Positions 25,472-33,355 are shown, numbered from the stretch's first letter. The stretch: 49,850 bases of DNA from Neobacillus cucumis (GCF_016908975.1 NZ_JAFBEX010000031.1:1-49850); one strand, 5' to 3'. Numbers and translations are program-made. The notes: generated by a model not told the origin, from the letters alone.

Positions 25472-25978
25472 TTGCATTTTACAATTGCGATTACTCTTAT
25501 ACTTATATCTTTAAGGTGGGCAAATTGGAAGGAATGGCAACGCTATTATCCCACCATGATTTATATTGTTGCAATGAGTCTCCTATATAAAATATTTGCT
25601 TTAACCAAGTTTCATTTATGGAAATTCAGTTCACATGACTTTTTCTTCAATAGCCATATTGCTATTCATTTGTGCCATACCTTTCTTATCAATCCTTTGT
25701 ATACAATTATTTATCTGTCAAATTTTCCAGAGGGAAGTTTCCTGAAGAAATTCATTTATATCATAAAATGGGTAACGGCATTATTAATAGTGGAATTATT
25801 CCTCCTAAGATTTGACCATATCCACTATTTTCATGGATGGAAATTAAAATGGACAATATTTTTTGACTTTTCAATGTTTTTGGTGCTTAGAATTCATTTT
25901 AAAAACCCTTTATGGGGAATTTTGCTTTCCATAATATTTACCCTATTTTACCTATTTGTTTTTGGATATTTAACATAA
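25472..25978 (+). CDS. Polytopic membrane protein, CBO0543-like
   Basis: A 168-residue protein with about five membrane helices and several His/Trp at helix ends (RWANWKEWQRYYPTMIYI, LFLLRFDHIHYFHGWKLKW). Helix order and the FHLWKFSSHDFFFNSHIAIHL loop recall the CBO0543 group seen at 511-1480, with weaker similarity. The TTG start lies 9 bases after GAGGAAGAG. Function unknown. Confidence 0.55.
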   Translation: MHFTIAITLILISLRWANWKEWQRYYPTMIYIVAMSLLYKIFALTKFHLWKFSSHDFFFNSHIAIHLCHTFLINPLYTIIYLSNFPEGSFLKKFIYIIKWVTALLIVELFLLRFDHIHYFHGWKLKWTIFFDFSMFLVLRIHFKNPLWGILLSIIFTLFYLFVFGYLT

Positions 25979-26147
25979 AAATATTACTAACGGTGTGTTT
26001 CTACCTATAAGAAAGATGGGGTTACGACAATGAGCGCTGCGGCGGTCATTTTTCTTTTTGGTTAAGGGTTCAGGATATAGAAAATTAAGCGTCTCTAAAG
26101 AGTATAAATACAAATAGGAAACGTATTAATTTAATGAGGGCAATGAA

Positions 26148-26219
26148 TTGAGTATAGCTGTTTGGTTGGGAATAGCGGCTGCAATAGGCTAAGTAGGGAA
26201 ATCGAAAAGGAAAAAATAA
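26148..26219 (+). pseudogene. Tentative small membrane ORF with internal stop
   Basis: GAGGGC precedes TTG and a frame reading SIAVWLGIAAAIG, stop (TAA 26190-26192), VGKSKRKK, stop. A short hydrophobic helix followed by a basic tail is typical of small membrane proteins, so this may be one inactivated by a point mutation. Very short, so uncertain. The surrounding 25979-26293 contains nothing else I can support. Confidence 0.28.
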
Positions 26220-26293
26220 ATTCATTTCTTCGATAAGATAAGTATTCTTTTATTACGAACGTGTGCTTTTGTGGAAAAAGAAGGAGGGGAAAG

Positions 26294-26521
26294 ATGGAAG
26301 ATTATGTATCAAAACTTAAAAATCGCATCGTTAAGGCACATAAATGGGCTACTGAGCTGTTCCCCGGACGCCGCCTTCGTTTGGAAGTAAAGAACGAAAC
26401 CATTTTCCTTCTCATTCAGTCTTCGGGTCAGCAATTGGAGAATGATATCGAGACTTTACATATTCTGGAGGAAACCGAACCCTCCGATAAGGTGTTCGTG
26501 ATCGATTTTGATTTCAGTTAA
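26294..26521 (+). CDS. Hypothetical protein (75 aa)
   Basis: A small soluble alpha/beta protein. AAGGAGGGG at suitable distance fixes the ATG at 26294; the open frame extends upstream to 26261 without a better site. The N-terminal half is basic (KLKNRIVKAHKWATELFPGR), and the C-terminal half is acidic with alternating hydrophobics (ETEPSDKVFVIDFDFS). GC is higher than in the flanks. I do not recognise the family. Confidence 0.6.
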   Translation: MEDYVSKLKNRIVKAHKWATELFPGRRLRLEVKNETIFLLIQSSGQQLENDIETLHILEETEPSDKVFVIDFDFS

Positions 26522-26659
26522 AAATGTTAAATAATTTTTCGTTTTTCTTTCACGAACGGATGGGTTACTTTAAGAAGGCATTCACAAATCAAATAAAAAA
26601 AAGACTAGCACTTTAAGTAACGGGTTACTTTAGAGGTGCAAACATTGTAAAACCATATG

Positions 26660-26702
26660 AAAACGCACTTGAATTCACAATATAATTCACAGTGCGTTTT
26701 TT
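26660..26702 (+). terminator. Terminator-like hairpin
   Basis: Perfect 10-bp stem AAAACGCACT/AGTGCGTTTT with a 21-base loop that contains two ATTCAC copies, then TTATTG. Upstream, 26552-26634 holds two partial copies of an AACGG(AT)GGGTTACTTTA motif. Confidence 0.65.
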
Positions 26703-26856
26703 ATTGTTTATCAACATTTTGGCAAATCTAGATTTTTCTAGAGTAAATCTCCACGTTGATTATTTGAGATTTGTCAGACGAATTATCTTAACTACATAAA
26801 AAACATCTTAATTTATTTTACAATAACTTAACAATTAATATCTTGAAATCAATTAT

Positions 26857-26882
26857 TATTTGATTTAGCATATAATCAAATA
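26857..26882. promoter_or_regulatory. Palindrome overlapping a TATAAT box upstream of arsR
   Basis: Perfect 9-bp inverted repeat TATTTGATT/AATCAAATA with an 8-base spacer; TATAAT at 26871-26876 lies in its right-hand part. No well-spaced -35 box is obvious. It may be a second operator or an unrelated promoter. Confidence 0.4.
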
Positions 26883-26968
26883 GTTATATATCGATTGGGA
26901 TTAGAATCGGGGACATTGATTAGTTATTTATAAATGCGTTAATTCAACAACAAATTTTTGATATTTAA

Positions 26969-26992
26969 ATAAGTAAATTACTATTTACTTAT
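26969..26992 (+). promoter_or_regulatory. Candidate ArsR operator
   Basis: Perfect 10-bp inverted repeat ATAAGTAAAT/ATTTACTTAT with a 4-base spacer, ending 24 bases before the arsR start. AT-rich palindromes of this kind directly upstream of the gene are typical binding sites for ArsR/SmtB repressors, so autoregulation by arsenite is likely. Confidence 0.7.
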
Positions 26993-27016
26993 ATTCCATA
27001 GAGGAGGTGTTATTAT

Positions 27017-27364
27017 ATGTTGAAATCAATAGTTGATTTAGAACGTTCGGCAAATGTATTAAAATTATTAGGTGATAAAACAAGACTAACCATTGTTGCT
27101 ATTTTGAAACAACGCGAATGTTGTGTTTGTGAATTTCTCGAAGTGTTTGATATGAGTCAACCATCCATCAGTCAGCACCTTCGAAAATTAAAGGATGCAG
27201 GGATGGTTAAGGAAGAACGGAGAGGTCAGTGGATTTATTATTCCTTGAATTCAGAAAGTGATTTATATGGACTGATTGAAGACATTTTAGAGCATGTACC
27301 AGTTCAAACCGAGAAAATCAGACAGATTGAAAAAAGCAATCCTACGCTTCGTTGTGGTTGTTAA
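27017..27364 (+). CDS. arsR: Arsenic-responsive repressor ArsR
   Basis: A 115-residue ArsR/SmtB-family winged-helix repressor. GDKTRLTIVAIL leads into ECCVCEFLEVF (residues 34-44), whose Cys36 and Cys38 are the ELCVC-type As(III)-binding pair; Cys35 is extra and a further CGC sits at the C-terminus. The recognition helix is MSQPSISQHLRKLKDAGMV. As(III) binding releases the repressor from DNA. GAGGAGGTG precedes the ATG. It is the first gene of a three-gene operon with an aquaporin and ArsC, and a palindromic operator lies directly upstream. Confidence 0.92.
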   Translation: MLKSIVDLERSANVLKLLGDKTRLTIVAILKQRECCVCEFLEVFDMSQPSISQHLRKLKDAGMVKEERRGQWIYYSLNSESDLYGLIEDILEHVPVQTEKIRQIEKSNPTLRCGC

Positions 27365-27398
27365 GCAATCGAATTTCATCAAGGGGAAATGAATCGAA

Positions 27399-28040
27399 AT
27401 GAACAAAAAGCTAATCAGCGAATTTTTAGGAACCTACTTTCTTGTTTTTGCCGGAACAGGTGCCGTGATCATAGATACGATTACAAAAAGTTTAACTCAT
27501 GTAGGCGTAGCCCTTACATTTGGTCTTGTAGTTATGGCGCTAATTTTCACTTTTGGTCACCTTTCTGGTGCACACTTTAATCCTGCTGTTACCATCGGAT
27601 TTTTAATCCATGGGGATATAAAGAAAAGAGAAGCACTTTATTATATCATTATTCAAATCATGGCAGGTATAGCAGCGAGTGCAACATTGTTAAGTTTATT
27701 TGGAAACGTTGCTTCACTCGGAACCACTTTACCGAGAGGTTCATGGGGACAATCATTTATTTTGGAATTTATACTTACATTTTTCTTAATGATGGTTATT
27801 TTCGGATCTGCGGTCCATGGTAAAGCAGTAAAATCCTTCGCTGGTATTGCGATTGGTGCAACAGTGGGTTTAGAAGCTATGTTTGCCGGTCCAATCTGTG
27901 GGGCCTCGATGAACCCAGCCAGATCGATTGGTCCAGCAATCGTTTCAGGAGCTACTCAACATTTATGGGTGTATATTGTCGCAACGATTTTAGGAGCAAG
28001 TTGTGCGGCACTTATTTATAAAATACTACACGAAAAATAA
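27399..28040 (+). CDS. MIP-family channel in an ars operon (AqpS-like)
   Basis: A 213-residue aquaglyceroporin-type channel with six helices and both NPA loops (GAHFNPAVT at 57-65 and GASMNPARS). By position against E. coli AqpZ the aromatic/arginine filter would be Phe41, Ala, Ala, Arg, where AqpZ has Phe, His, Thr, Arg; loss of the His and Thr predicts a wider, less water-selective pore. It sits between arsR and arsC, where an arsB or acr3 pump is normally found, so the likely role is downhill exit of arsenite made by ArsC, as established for AqpS in the ars operon of Sinorhizobium meliloti. The start is 12 bases after AAGGGG. Confidence 0.87.
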   Translation: MNKKLISEFLGTYFLVFAGTGAVIIDTITKSLTHVGVALTFGLVVMALIFTFGHLSGAHFNPAVTIGFLIHGDIKKREALYYIIIQIMAGIAASATLLSLFGNVASLGTTLPRGSWGQSFILEFILTFFLMMVIFGSAVHGKAVKSFAGIAIGATVGLEAMFAGPICGASMNPARSIGPAIVSGATQHLWVYIVATILGASCAALIYKILHEK

Positions 28041-28053
28041 AGGTGGAATACAA

Positions 28054-28476
28054 ATGGATAACAAAAAAACGATTTACTTCTTATGTACAGGTAACTCATG
28101 CCGTAGCCAAATGGCAGAAGGATGGGCTAAAAAGGATTTAGATGATGAATGGGAAGTAAAAAGTGCTGGTCTTGAAGCACATGGATTAAACCCTAACGCT
28201 GTAAAAGCGATGAAGGAAGCGGGAATCGATATTTCAAACCAAACATCTGATGTCATCGACCCTGAAATTTTAAATAATGCTGATTTAGTGGTTACGTTAT
28301 GTGGACATGCAGCAGATCACTGCCCTGTGACCCCTCCACATGTTAAACGAGTACACTGGGGCTTTGATGATCCAGCAAAGGCAGAAGGAACCGATGAGGA
28401 AAAATGGGCATTCTTCCAACGTGTACGTGATGAAATCGGAGAGCGCATTAAGCGTTTTGCTGAAACTGGTGAGTAA
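28054..28476 (+). CDS. arsC: Thioredoxin-coupled arsenate reductase ArsC
   Basis: A 140-residue low-molecular-weight-phosphatase-fold arsenate reductase. The P-loop CX5R is CTGNSCR (Cys11-Arg17), and the resolving pair Cys83 and Cys90 is in TLCGHAADHCP, the arrangement of the staphylococcal pI258/B. subtilis thioredoxin-linked enzyme. The general acid Asp is in VHWGFDDPAKAEG. It converts arsenate to arsenite in the cytoplasm. The start at 28054 follows AGGTGG; the frame is open from 28003 inside the aquaporin gene. It is the last gene of the operon, with a terminator 14 bases downstream. Confidence 0.95.
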   Translation: MDNKKTIYFLCTGNSCRSQMAEGWAKKDLDDEWEVKSAGLEAHGLNPNAVKAMKEAGIDISNQTSDVIDPEILNNADLVVTLCGHAADHCPVTPPHVKRVHWGFDDPAKAEGTDEEKWAFFQRVRDEIGERIKRFAETGE

Positions 28477-28490
28477 GAAAGAATTTAATA

Positions 28491-28517
28491 GCCAAGAGTA
28501 AAATACTCTTGGCTTTA
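28491..28517. terminator. Terminator of the ars operon
   Basis: Perfect 10-bp stem GCCAAGAGTA/TACTCTTGGC with AAA loop and TTTATAA tail. Confidence 0.82.
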
Positions 28518-28524
28518 TAAGTAA

Positions 28525-28671
28525 TCAGTTATTTATTCCATTTTCTTGTTCGGCGGTGCTTGGTAATGGAAGGCATTGTGTAATTTGATTAAATAAACTT
28601 TTTAGATACTCATTAAGCGCAAATCTGTCTTCCTTAACAAATTCACTGAACAAAATTTGACTTTTTTTCAA
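28525..28671 (-). CDS. Small hypothetical protein (48 aa)
   Basis: A TTG-started frame with GGGGAGAG five bases upstream on the minus strand. It encodes a basic start (KKSQILFSEFVKEDRFAL), an amphipathic helix and a Gln/Asn-rich end. The binding site and codon use look genuine. It is convergent with arsC. I do not recognise the family. Confidence 0.5.
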   Translation of the reverse strand: MKKSQILFSEFVKEDRFALNEYLKSLFNQITQCLPLPSTAEQENGINN

Positions 28672-28912
28672 TTTCCTCTCCCCTTTTTTAATAGGATTTA
28701 TATGGATACTTTTGGATTTAAAGTGTTTTAATTTGAATGTAGAGGCTCTCCCTCACCAAATAAAATAATGGTCAGTTATGATTTCCCTCTGATTGAATTA
28801 TATCAGTAAGCGCTTCCATTTTCAAAGATTACTAATATTCAAGTTTCGACATCAATTTATTTCAATATATACCAAGATTTTAACTTTAAAGTTTAATATT
28901 CTATTCGAATAG

Positions 28913-29191
28913 CAACATACGACCGTGATATTCACTGAGATTTGGTGGGCTAAAATTTCATGGGGGATACATTTTCCAGGGCATTCCAGTATAACCCTAG
29001 AAACCCCCACTGTAAATAGGCTAAGGAGGTAAAGATATAACCTATCATTTTCTTTTGGTGACTGGAAACATGTTCTTTTTCTGATTGAATCTCTGGGCAC
29101 AACTTTCAATGTGTTTTTGCGAGAAGAAGTTCTGGAATATATTGATTTTTTTAAAATAGCTTTGGAAAAATCTAAGCCGAAGGAAATGTAA
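28913..29191 (+). pseudogene. Unrecognised coding remnant with an internal stop
   Basis: One frame stays protein-like for 93 codons except for a TAA at 29030-29032: it reads TEIWWAKISWGIHFPGHSS, then RYNLSFSFGDWKHVLFLIES and VFLREEVLEYIDFFKIALEK before its stop. Codon use and the amphipathic ending look like a real C-terminal region. The 5' end is lost (TAG at 28910). I do not recognise the family. It forms a cluster of dead genes with the two that follow. Confidence 0.42.
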
Positions 29192-29240
29192 TATAAGCAA
29201 AAAAGGTCTTACTATAAACACGGGTTCCTAATGTCGGAAC

Positions 29241-29398
29241 ATGAGACGTTTTCAAGTTGGTGAGCTAGCTCCAATCAATCCACAGAGCCTGGATCCGCGC
29301 CTGCATGGCGGGGGGATGCGTTGTGGAGGTTTTCACTGCTGGGGCTTCGTTGTGGCGGTTTGAACTGCTTTAACTGTGTTGGTGTTGTTGTTAGTTAA
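29241..29398 (+). pseudogene. Decayed heterocycloanthracin-like bacteriocin precursor
   Basis: The frame from 29241 reads RRFQVGELAPINPQ, then GGGMRCGGFHCWGF; after a frameshift at about 29340 the next frame gives LRCGGLNCFNCVGVVVS and a stop. This is a clear relative of the intact precursor at 40451 (leader QYQVGGLIPINP, core of CGGF repeats, ending CVGIGIGF). The leader's first half and the ribosome binding site are missing and the core is shortened to a few repeats. It shows that the family was duplicated in this genome. Confidence 0.68.
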
Positions 29399-29414
29399 AC
29401 ATTTCCGAAAAAAT

Positions 29415-29450
29415 CACGAAAAGGAAGTGCCTCAGGTTAATGCCACTTCC
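29415..29450 (-). terminator. Hairpin, probable terminator for the VIT-family gene
   Basis: Stem GGAAGTG/CACTTCC; on the minus strand it is followed by TTTTCGTGATTTTTT. Confidence 0.5.
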
Positions 29451-29541
29451 TAGCAATATCCATTGCCTCACACAAATTGACCCCTACCATTAGGCAAGGG
29501 ATGCATGTATGTATCGTTTACCACTTACGAAAAATTAACTG

Positions 29542-30240
29542 TCAGGTGAGAATTCTTGCTAGACCGAATGCCACTGCTGCAGCAAGTCCACCAGTAATCA
29601 TCGTTTGAAAAGCACTTTTCATCGGAGATGTTCCTGTAAACCTTCCTTTTACATATCCAAAAACTAGTAAGGCGATAAGTGTAACCATAACAGAAACCAT
29701 TAATGCTGTTGAAGGTTTATGAAAGATGAAATATGGAAACAAAGGGATTATCCCTCCGACAATATAAGAAATAGCAATGGTAATAGCACTGTTTCTCGCT
29801 CTTGTCGGCTCCGGCTTTTCTAGCCCTAATTCAAATTTCATCATAAAATCCACCCATTTTTCAGGGTTCTTTTTCATGGTTTCAGTAATCGATTTAATTT
29901 GGTCTTCTTCAAGTCCATATTCCCTGAAGATTTCAGATACTTCCTCTTCTTCACGGTCTGGGAACTCTATTACTTCACGCCGTTCACGGGCAAGTTCAGA
30001 TTCGTAATGTTCCGCATCTGTTTTTCCTGCCAAATATCCGCCAAGTCCCATGGCAATTGATCCTGCTGCAATTTCAGCGCCTCCGGCAGTGAGAATTAAT
30101 GTTGTTGTATCAACAGCACCGGACAAACCAGCAGCTAATGCAAACGGTACGGTTAATCCGTCTGACATACCAATTACAACATCCCGAATGAAGTCAGACC
30201 CAGAAAAATGTTCTTCTACGTGATGCAGGTGTTGATCCAT
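29542..30240 (-). CDS. VIT1/CCC1-family iron/manganese transporter
   Basis: A 232-residue membrane protein of the VIT1/CCC1 family, whose eukaryotic members load iron into vacuoles. The first helices carry FIRDVVIGMSDGLTVPFALA and AEIAAGSIAMGLGGYLAGK. Between helices 2 and 3 a long acidic cytoplasmic segment (EFPDREEEEVSEIFREYGL, and WVDFMMKFELGLEKPEP) is the metal-binding domain typical of the family. Three more helices follow. GGAGG precedes the ATG. In bacteria the probable role is export or detoxification of Fe2+ or Mn2+. No Fur box is obvious in the upstream sequence. Confidence 0.87.
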   Translation of the reverse strand: MDQHLHHVEEHFSGSDFIRDVVIGMSDGLTVPFALAAGLSGAVDTTTLILTAGGAEIAAGSIAMGLGGYLAGKTDAEHYESELARERREVIEFPDREEEEVSEIFREYGLEEDQIKSITETMKKNPEKWVDFMMKFELGLEKPEPTRARNSAITIAISYIVGGIIPLFPYFIFHKPSTALMVSVMVTLIALLVFGYVKGRFTGTSPMKSAFQTMITGGLAAAVAFGLARILT

Positions 30241-30632
30241 TTTTTTACCTCCAACTTAACTGATTTAGCATCAATATGCGCCTTTTTTTGTAGGTTTTAT
30301 TGTTTCCATAACTTACCTTAAAAAGAAAAATTTTTTATAGTATACCTTACTCTTGTAAAAAATTCTACAAATAAAATGGGAACATTTTATTGGTCTAATC
30401 TAACTTAAGGGACAATTACAGCTAGTACAAAAAATAATGCAATTCTTGCATTGGAGCCAAAACCTTAATATGTATGTTCGTACTCCTTGCTGTGCAGTGT
30501 GGTTAATGAATTTGCTTTTAATCAAAATCAAAATATGATTTAACTCAGCCCAATTACAAGAATTCCTACATATTCAAGGATTCCATTAAATATATTCTAG
30601 GGGATATTTTATGTAAAGGGAGGCTCAATTAT
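30241..30632. other. Intergenic region
   Basis: About 390 bases upstream of the divergent VIT gene and DUF1259 remnant. Nothing recognisable beyond AT-rich sequence and the AAAGGGAGG of the remnant (30616-30624). Confidence 0.45.
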
Positions 30633-31037
30633 ATGAATAACTTTCCTTCTATTTGTGAACAATTTGCTAAAATTCTTAATGGAAAAAAAACATAAAACAA
30701 GATGTTTGTTCTGTTTCATTACATCGCAATTTTAAGGTAAAGGTTCAAGGGCGCCTGAGTAGTTCTGTTGTGCCAGTAGGGGTCTTATTTGAATCAATGG
30801 ATCAAAGCGGTAATGCGTTATGCTTGGCTGAAATTGCGATTTTAGAAGAAGAGATCCCTGGCTTTATGTATTCGATCGTCCAACATGGGATGATTATTAA
30901 GTGCTTTGCATAATCACTGGTTATATACTGAGCCTTCGATTATGTATATTCACATCCAAACTATTGAGCCTCCATTAAATTTTGCAAAAAAAATGGCACA
31001 TTCATTTTCATTCTTAAGCAGTTATCCAGTTGCTTAA
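30633..31037 (+). pseudogene. DUF1259-family gene with two homopolymer frameshifts
   Basis: Three consecutive frames together restore a DUF1259 protein. Frame 1 starts at ATG 30633 after AAAGGGAGG: FPSICEQFAKILNGKK. After an A-run at 30683-30690 (eight A; nine would keep frame) the next frame gives VKVQGRLSSSVVPVGVLFES, and EIAILEEEIPGFMYSIVQ. At TGCTTTGC (about 30902) it shifts again to LHNHWLYTEPSIMYIHIQT, ending PPLNFAKKMAHSF. The LHNHW and EPxxMYIHxQ blocks are family signatures. Both lesions sit at short homopolymers, so recent decay or sequencing error are both possible. Confidence 0.75.
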
Positions 31038-31696
31038 ATTTGTTTCACGAACGGGTAGTTTGAATTGGGCGACAAAATGGACTGACTGCAAAGCAATAGC
31101 TTTTTTTTCATCATGAAGCCGAAAAACTGGATAAAAAATTAGTATTTTAACGTTTTTATTATTAATAAAATCTTTGGATAAAGTTATCCTAAACGGGCAT
31201 TATAATATTCGAAGGGGAACAAAAAGTGATGATGAAAATTCATCAATTATTGAAATGAGGTGTCTGTCGCAGACAAGTTCCGTTTCAAATAAGCAGCTTC
31301 CTAACGTTCTACCGTCATCCAATCTTTATACGATGAAAACCATATAAAGAATACAAGGGGATGGTTAGCTTGAACAAAGATCACTCTTTATACAAACACT
31401 AACATTTTAAAAAATGAGGTGTTTATCAAAGAAAGAGACCTAAGTGAACGAATATAAGGAGCATTCCCCTTCAAGAAGGCAGGATTCCATGCGGGTCCTG
31501 TCTTTCTTTATAATACAGGAAGGGCGTCTAATCCATCTTCAGTCCTACATAAAGGGCTCCGTTTTCGGGTGCCATTTTATGTAACAATTTTATTATTCTT
31601 TATAAGCTAGTCGATAAAAAGCTGCTGATTCCGGCAACGGGATCAAGAAGGTCCGCATTATCGGTTTGGGGATCAGGTTAAGTACCCGATCTGATA
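31038..31696. other. Intergenic region, no supported gene
   Basis: About 660 bases. I see only short open frames without binding sites, and a hairpin at 31476-31511 (AAGGCAGGA/TCCTGTCTT with a T-rich tail) that looks like a plus-strand terminator without an upstream gene, probably another relic. Confidence 0.4.
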
Positions 31697-31892
31697 AATA
31701 GACGGAAAAATTCCGCTTAATAAGTAATTATAATAAAAATTAGCTTATATAGACGGAGAGATTCCGCCTATTGACTCGAAAAATGCGAAAATAGGGAATT
31801 TTGCTTGGCATAACCGGAAATCCTCCGTTTATTTACCCCGAAACGAGCTCCTATGCTACATTTAAACGGAAAATCTCCGCTTATTTCACTCT
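31697..31892. repeat. Array of four degenerate palindromic repeats
   Basis: Four copies of an imperfect palindrome of about 20 bases, A-CGGA(3-6 bases)TCCG-(C/T)TTA, begin near 31701, 31752, 31812 and 31864, spaced about 51, 60 and 52 bases. Each is GACGGA or AACGGA, a short A/T-rich centre, TCCGCC or TCCGCT or TCCGTT, and a TTA/CTA end. Each arm can form a small hairpin. The open frame that crosses copies 3 and 4 is not a gene. They resemble REP-type intergenic repeats. Confidence 0.68.
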
Positions 31893-32118
31893 CGATGGTT
31901 ACTCGATTAAGGACAAGACATCTTATTTAAAATGGTGCATAATGGTGAACTGTGGGATTTTTATACTGAGATTTTCTATTAGGATGTACAAGGTAAAAAA
32001 CAGTTTAAAACTTTTATGATTCCCTTAAAAAAGGTCTATACATTTTTCTTTTTTTTGGTTATACTGTATTACAACAACAGAAAAAATAACGAACTGTATT
32101 AATAAAGGAGGAGTTATA

Positions 32119-32253
32119 ATGTTAATGAGTCCAGTTGAATTTTTCCGCAATTTACCAAAAAAGGAATGTACTAAATGCGGGAAGCATATGCAAGAGCAAG
32201 CAGAAAGTTATTTGATGGATTGTGACCAATGTAACTCCAAAAAAGAAGAGTAA
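32119..32253 (+). CDS. yhfH: YhfH-family small zinc-ribbon protein
   Basis: A 44-residue protein matching the YhfH family of bacilli: MSPVEFFRNLPKKECTKCGK, a middle QEQAESY, then MDCDQCNSKKEE. The two CxxC pairs (ECTKCG and DCDQC) are expected to hold one zinc. AAAGGAGGAG precedes the ATG and a perfect terminator follows within 10 bases, so it is a compact independent transcription unit. Function unknown. Confidence 0.88.
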   Translation: MLMSPVEFFRNLPKKECTKCGKHMQEQAESYLMDCDQCNSKKEE

Positions 32254-32261
32254 AGTTTTTT

Positions 32262-32290
32262 AACCCTCCAGCATTGCTGGAGGGTTTTTT
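32262..32290 (+). terminator. Terminator after yhfH
   Basis: Near-perfect palindrome AACCCTCCAGCA/TGCTGGAGGGTT with six-T tail. Confidence 0.92.
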
Positions 32291-32421
32291 ACTTTTATAA
32301 CAATAATTTACCGGAACTATCTCCTCACTTATCTGACCCATATAAAAAATAAACAACTGACCCTTTTATACAGGTCGGTTTGTTTATATAATTCAACCAA
32401 AGAAAAAAAGGGGAGATAAAT

Positions 32422-33003
32422 ATGGAGATAACACCAGTAGTACTAGTAGCAGAAAGAGTAAAGATACAGCCTCTGGAAGATTCTCACGTACAGGAATTAT
32501 TTGATGCGGGAAACCATCCAGATATATGGGCATACATGCCAATGAAGGTTCAATCGATTGAAGATATGAAGTACCTTGTGAATAGAGCACTTCAAGCGAG
32601 AGAGCAAGGAAGCGAATTTCCTTTTGTTATCTTGGATAAGGACTCGGGGAGGATTGTCGGAAGCACTCGTTTTCTTAATATATCCATACCAAACCGTAAC
32701 TTGGAAATTGGTTTTACATGGCTGTCTCCAACTGTTTGGCGAACCAGAATAAATACAGAATGTAAGAATCTTCTTTTGAAACACTGTTTTGAGACACTTG
32801 GGACCATTCGTGTTCAGTTGAAAACAGATAGTCGAAATATGCGGTCTCAGCAGGCAATTGAACGGCTCGGTGCAGTAAAAGAAGGAGTGCTTCGGAATCA
32901 TATGGTTATGCCTGACGGTTATTTAAGAGACTCTGTGTATTACAGTGTAATCGACCAAGAATGGGTGCTAGTGAAAGACAAATTGGAGAGTATGCTACGA
33001 TAA
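32422..33003 (+). CDS. RimJ/RimL-type GNAT N-acetyltransferase
   Basis: A 193-residue acetyltransferase of the GNAT_3 (RimJ/RimL/YdaF) group: VAERVKIQPLEDSHVQELF at the start, VGSTRFLNISIPNRNLEIGFT as the central strands, and NMRSQQAIERLGAVKEGVLR as motif B with its acetyl-CoA contact. The usual Q/RxxGxG/A loop is replaced by WRTRINTECKNLLL, common in this subgroup. Substrates of such enzymes include ribosomal protein or small-molecule amines; none can be assigned here. GGGGAGA precedes the ATG. Confidence 0.86.
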   Translation: MEITPVVLVAERVKIQPLEDSHVQELFDAGNHPDIWAYMPMKVQSIEDMKYLVNRALQAREQGSEFPFVILDKDSGRIVGSTRFLNISIPNRNLEIGFTWLSPTVWRTRINTECKNLLLKHCFETLGTIRVQLKTDSRNMRSQQAIERLGAVKEGVLRNHMVMPDGYLRDSVYYSVIDQEWVLVKDKLESMLR

Positions 33004-33042
33004 TCGTGTATTTTCGAAGAGTTGTTATGGGTGCTAATGTTA

Positions 33043-33076
33043 AAGATGGGATGGCATTGGCGATTCCATCTTTTTA
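33043..33076 (+). terminator. Terminator after the GNAT gene
   Basis: Stem AAAGATGGGA/TTCCATCTTT (G-T tolerated) with TTTTT tail. Confidence 0.7.
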
Positions 33077-33151
33077 TTGTGCTAACTGAGGGAGTGGAAG
33101 AAGGATTTTATTTATAATGTATAGAAGTCAGTTAATAAAGGAGTGATTTTA

Positions 33152-33355
33152 ATGATTTATGAATTTAAAGAGAAAGAAAAGAAAAATGGTCCATATTTTT
33201 CAGTTAGGGATAACGGTGAAAATTCATTAATAGAGGTAGAAAGAAAAGGTAACCAGGTAGAAATCGTAACATATGTACGGAATGATAAAACAACTAAATT
33301 TACCATGCCGTTAGAAATGTTTGAAAGAATGACCAAAAGAATTCTTCAAGAATAA
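33152..33355 (+). CDS. Hypothetical protein (67 aa)
   Basis: A small charged beta-rich protein (YEFKEKEKKNGPYFSVRDNG, then a helix EMFERMTKRILQE). AAAGGAGTG fixes the ATG at 33152. It has its own terminator. I do not recognise the family. Confidence 0.6.
   Translation: MIYEFKEKEKKNGPYFSVRDNGENSLIEVERKGNQVEIVTYVRNDKTTKFTMPLEMFERMTKRILQE

Noticed and set aside
28852..29109. Minus-strand 85-codon frame
   Set aside because: It lies antisense to the better-supported coding remnant at 28913-29191 and lacks a binding site.
31701..31885. Possible CRISPR array
   Set aside because: The repeats are short, degenerate palindromes with similar AT-rich, irregular spacers; no cas genes are near.
31801..32019. 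72-codon open frame across the palindromic array
   Set aside because: It runs through repeat copies 3 and 4, has no ribosome binding site and no protein-like pattern.
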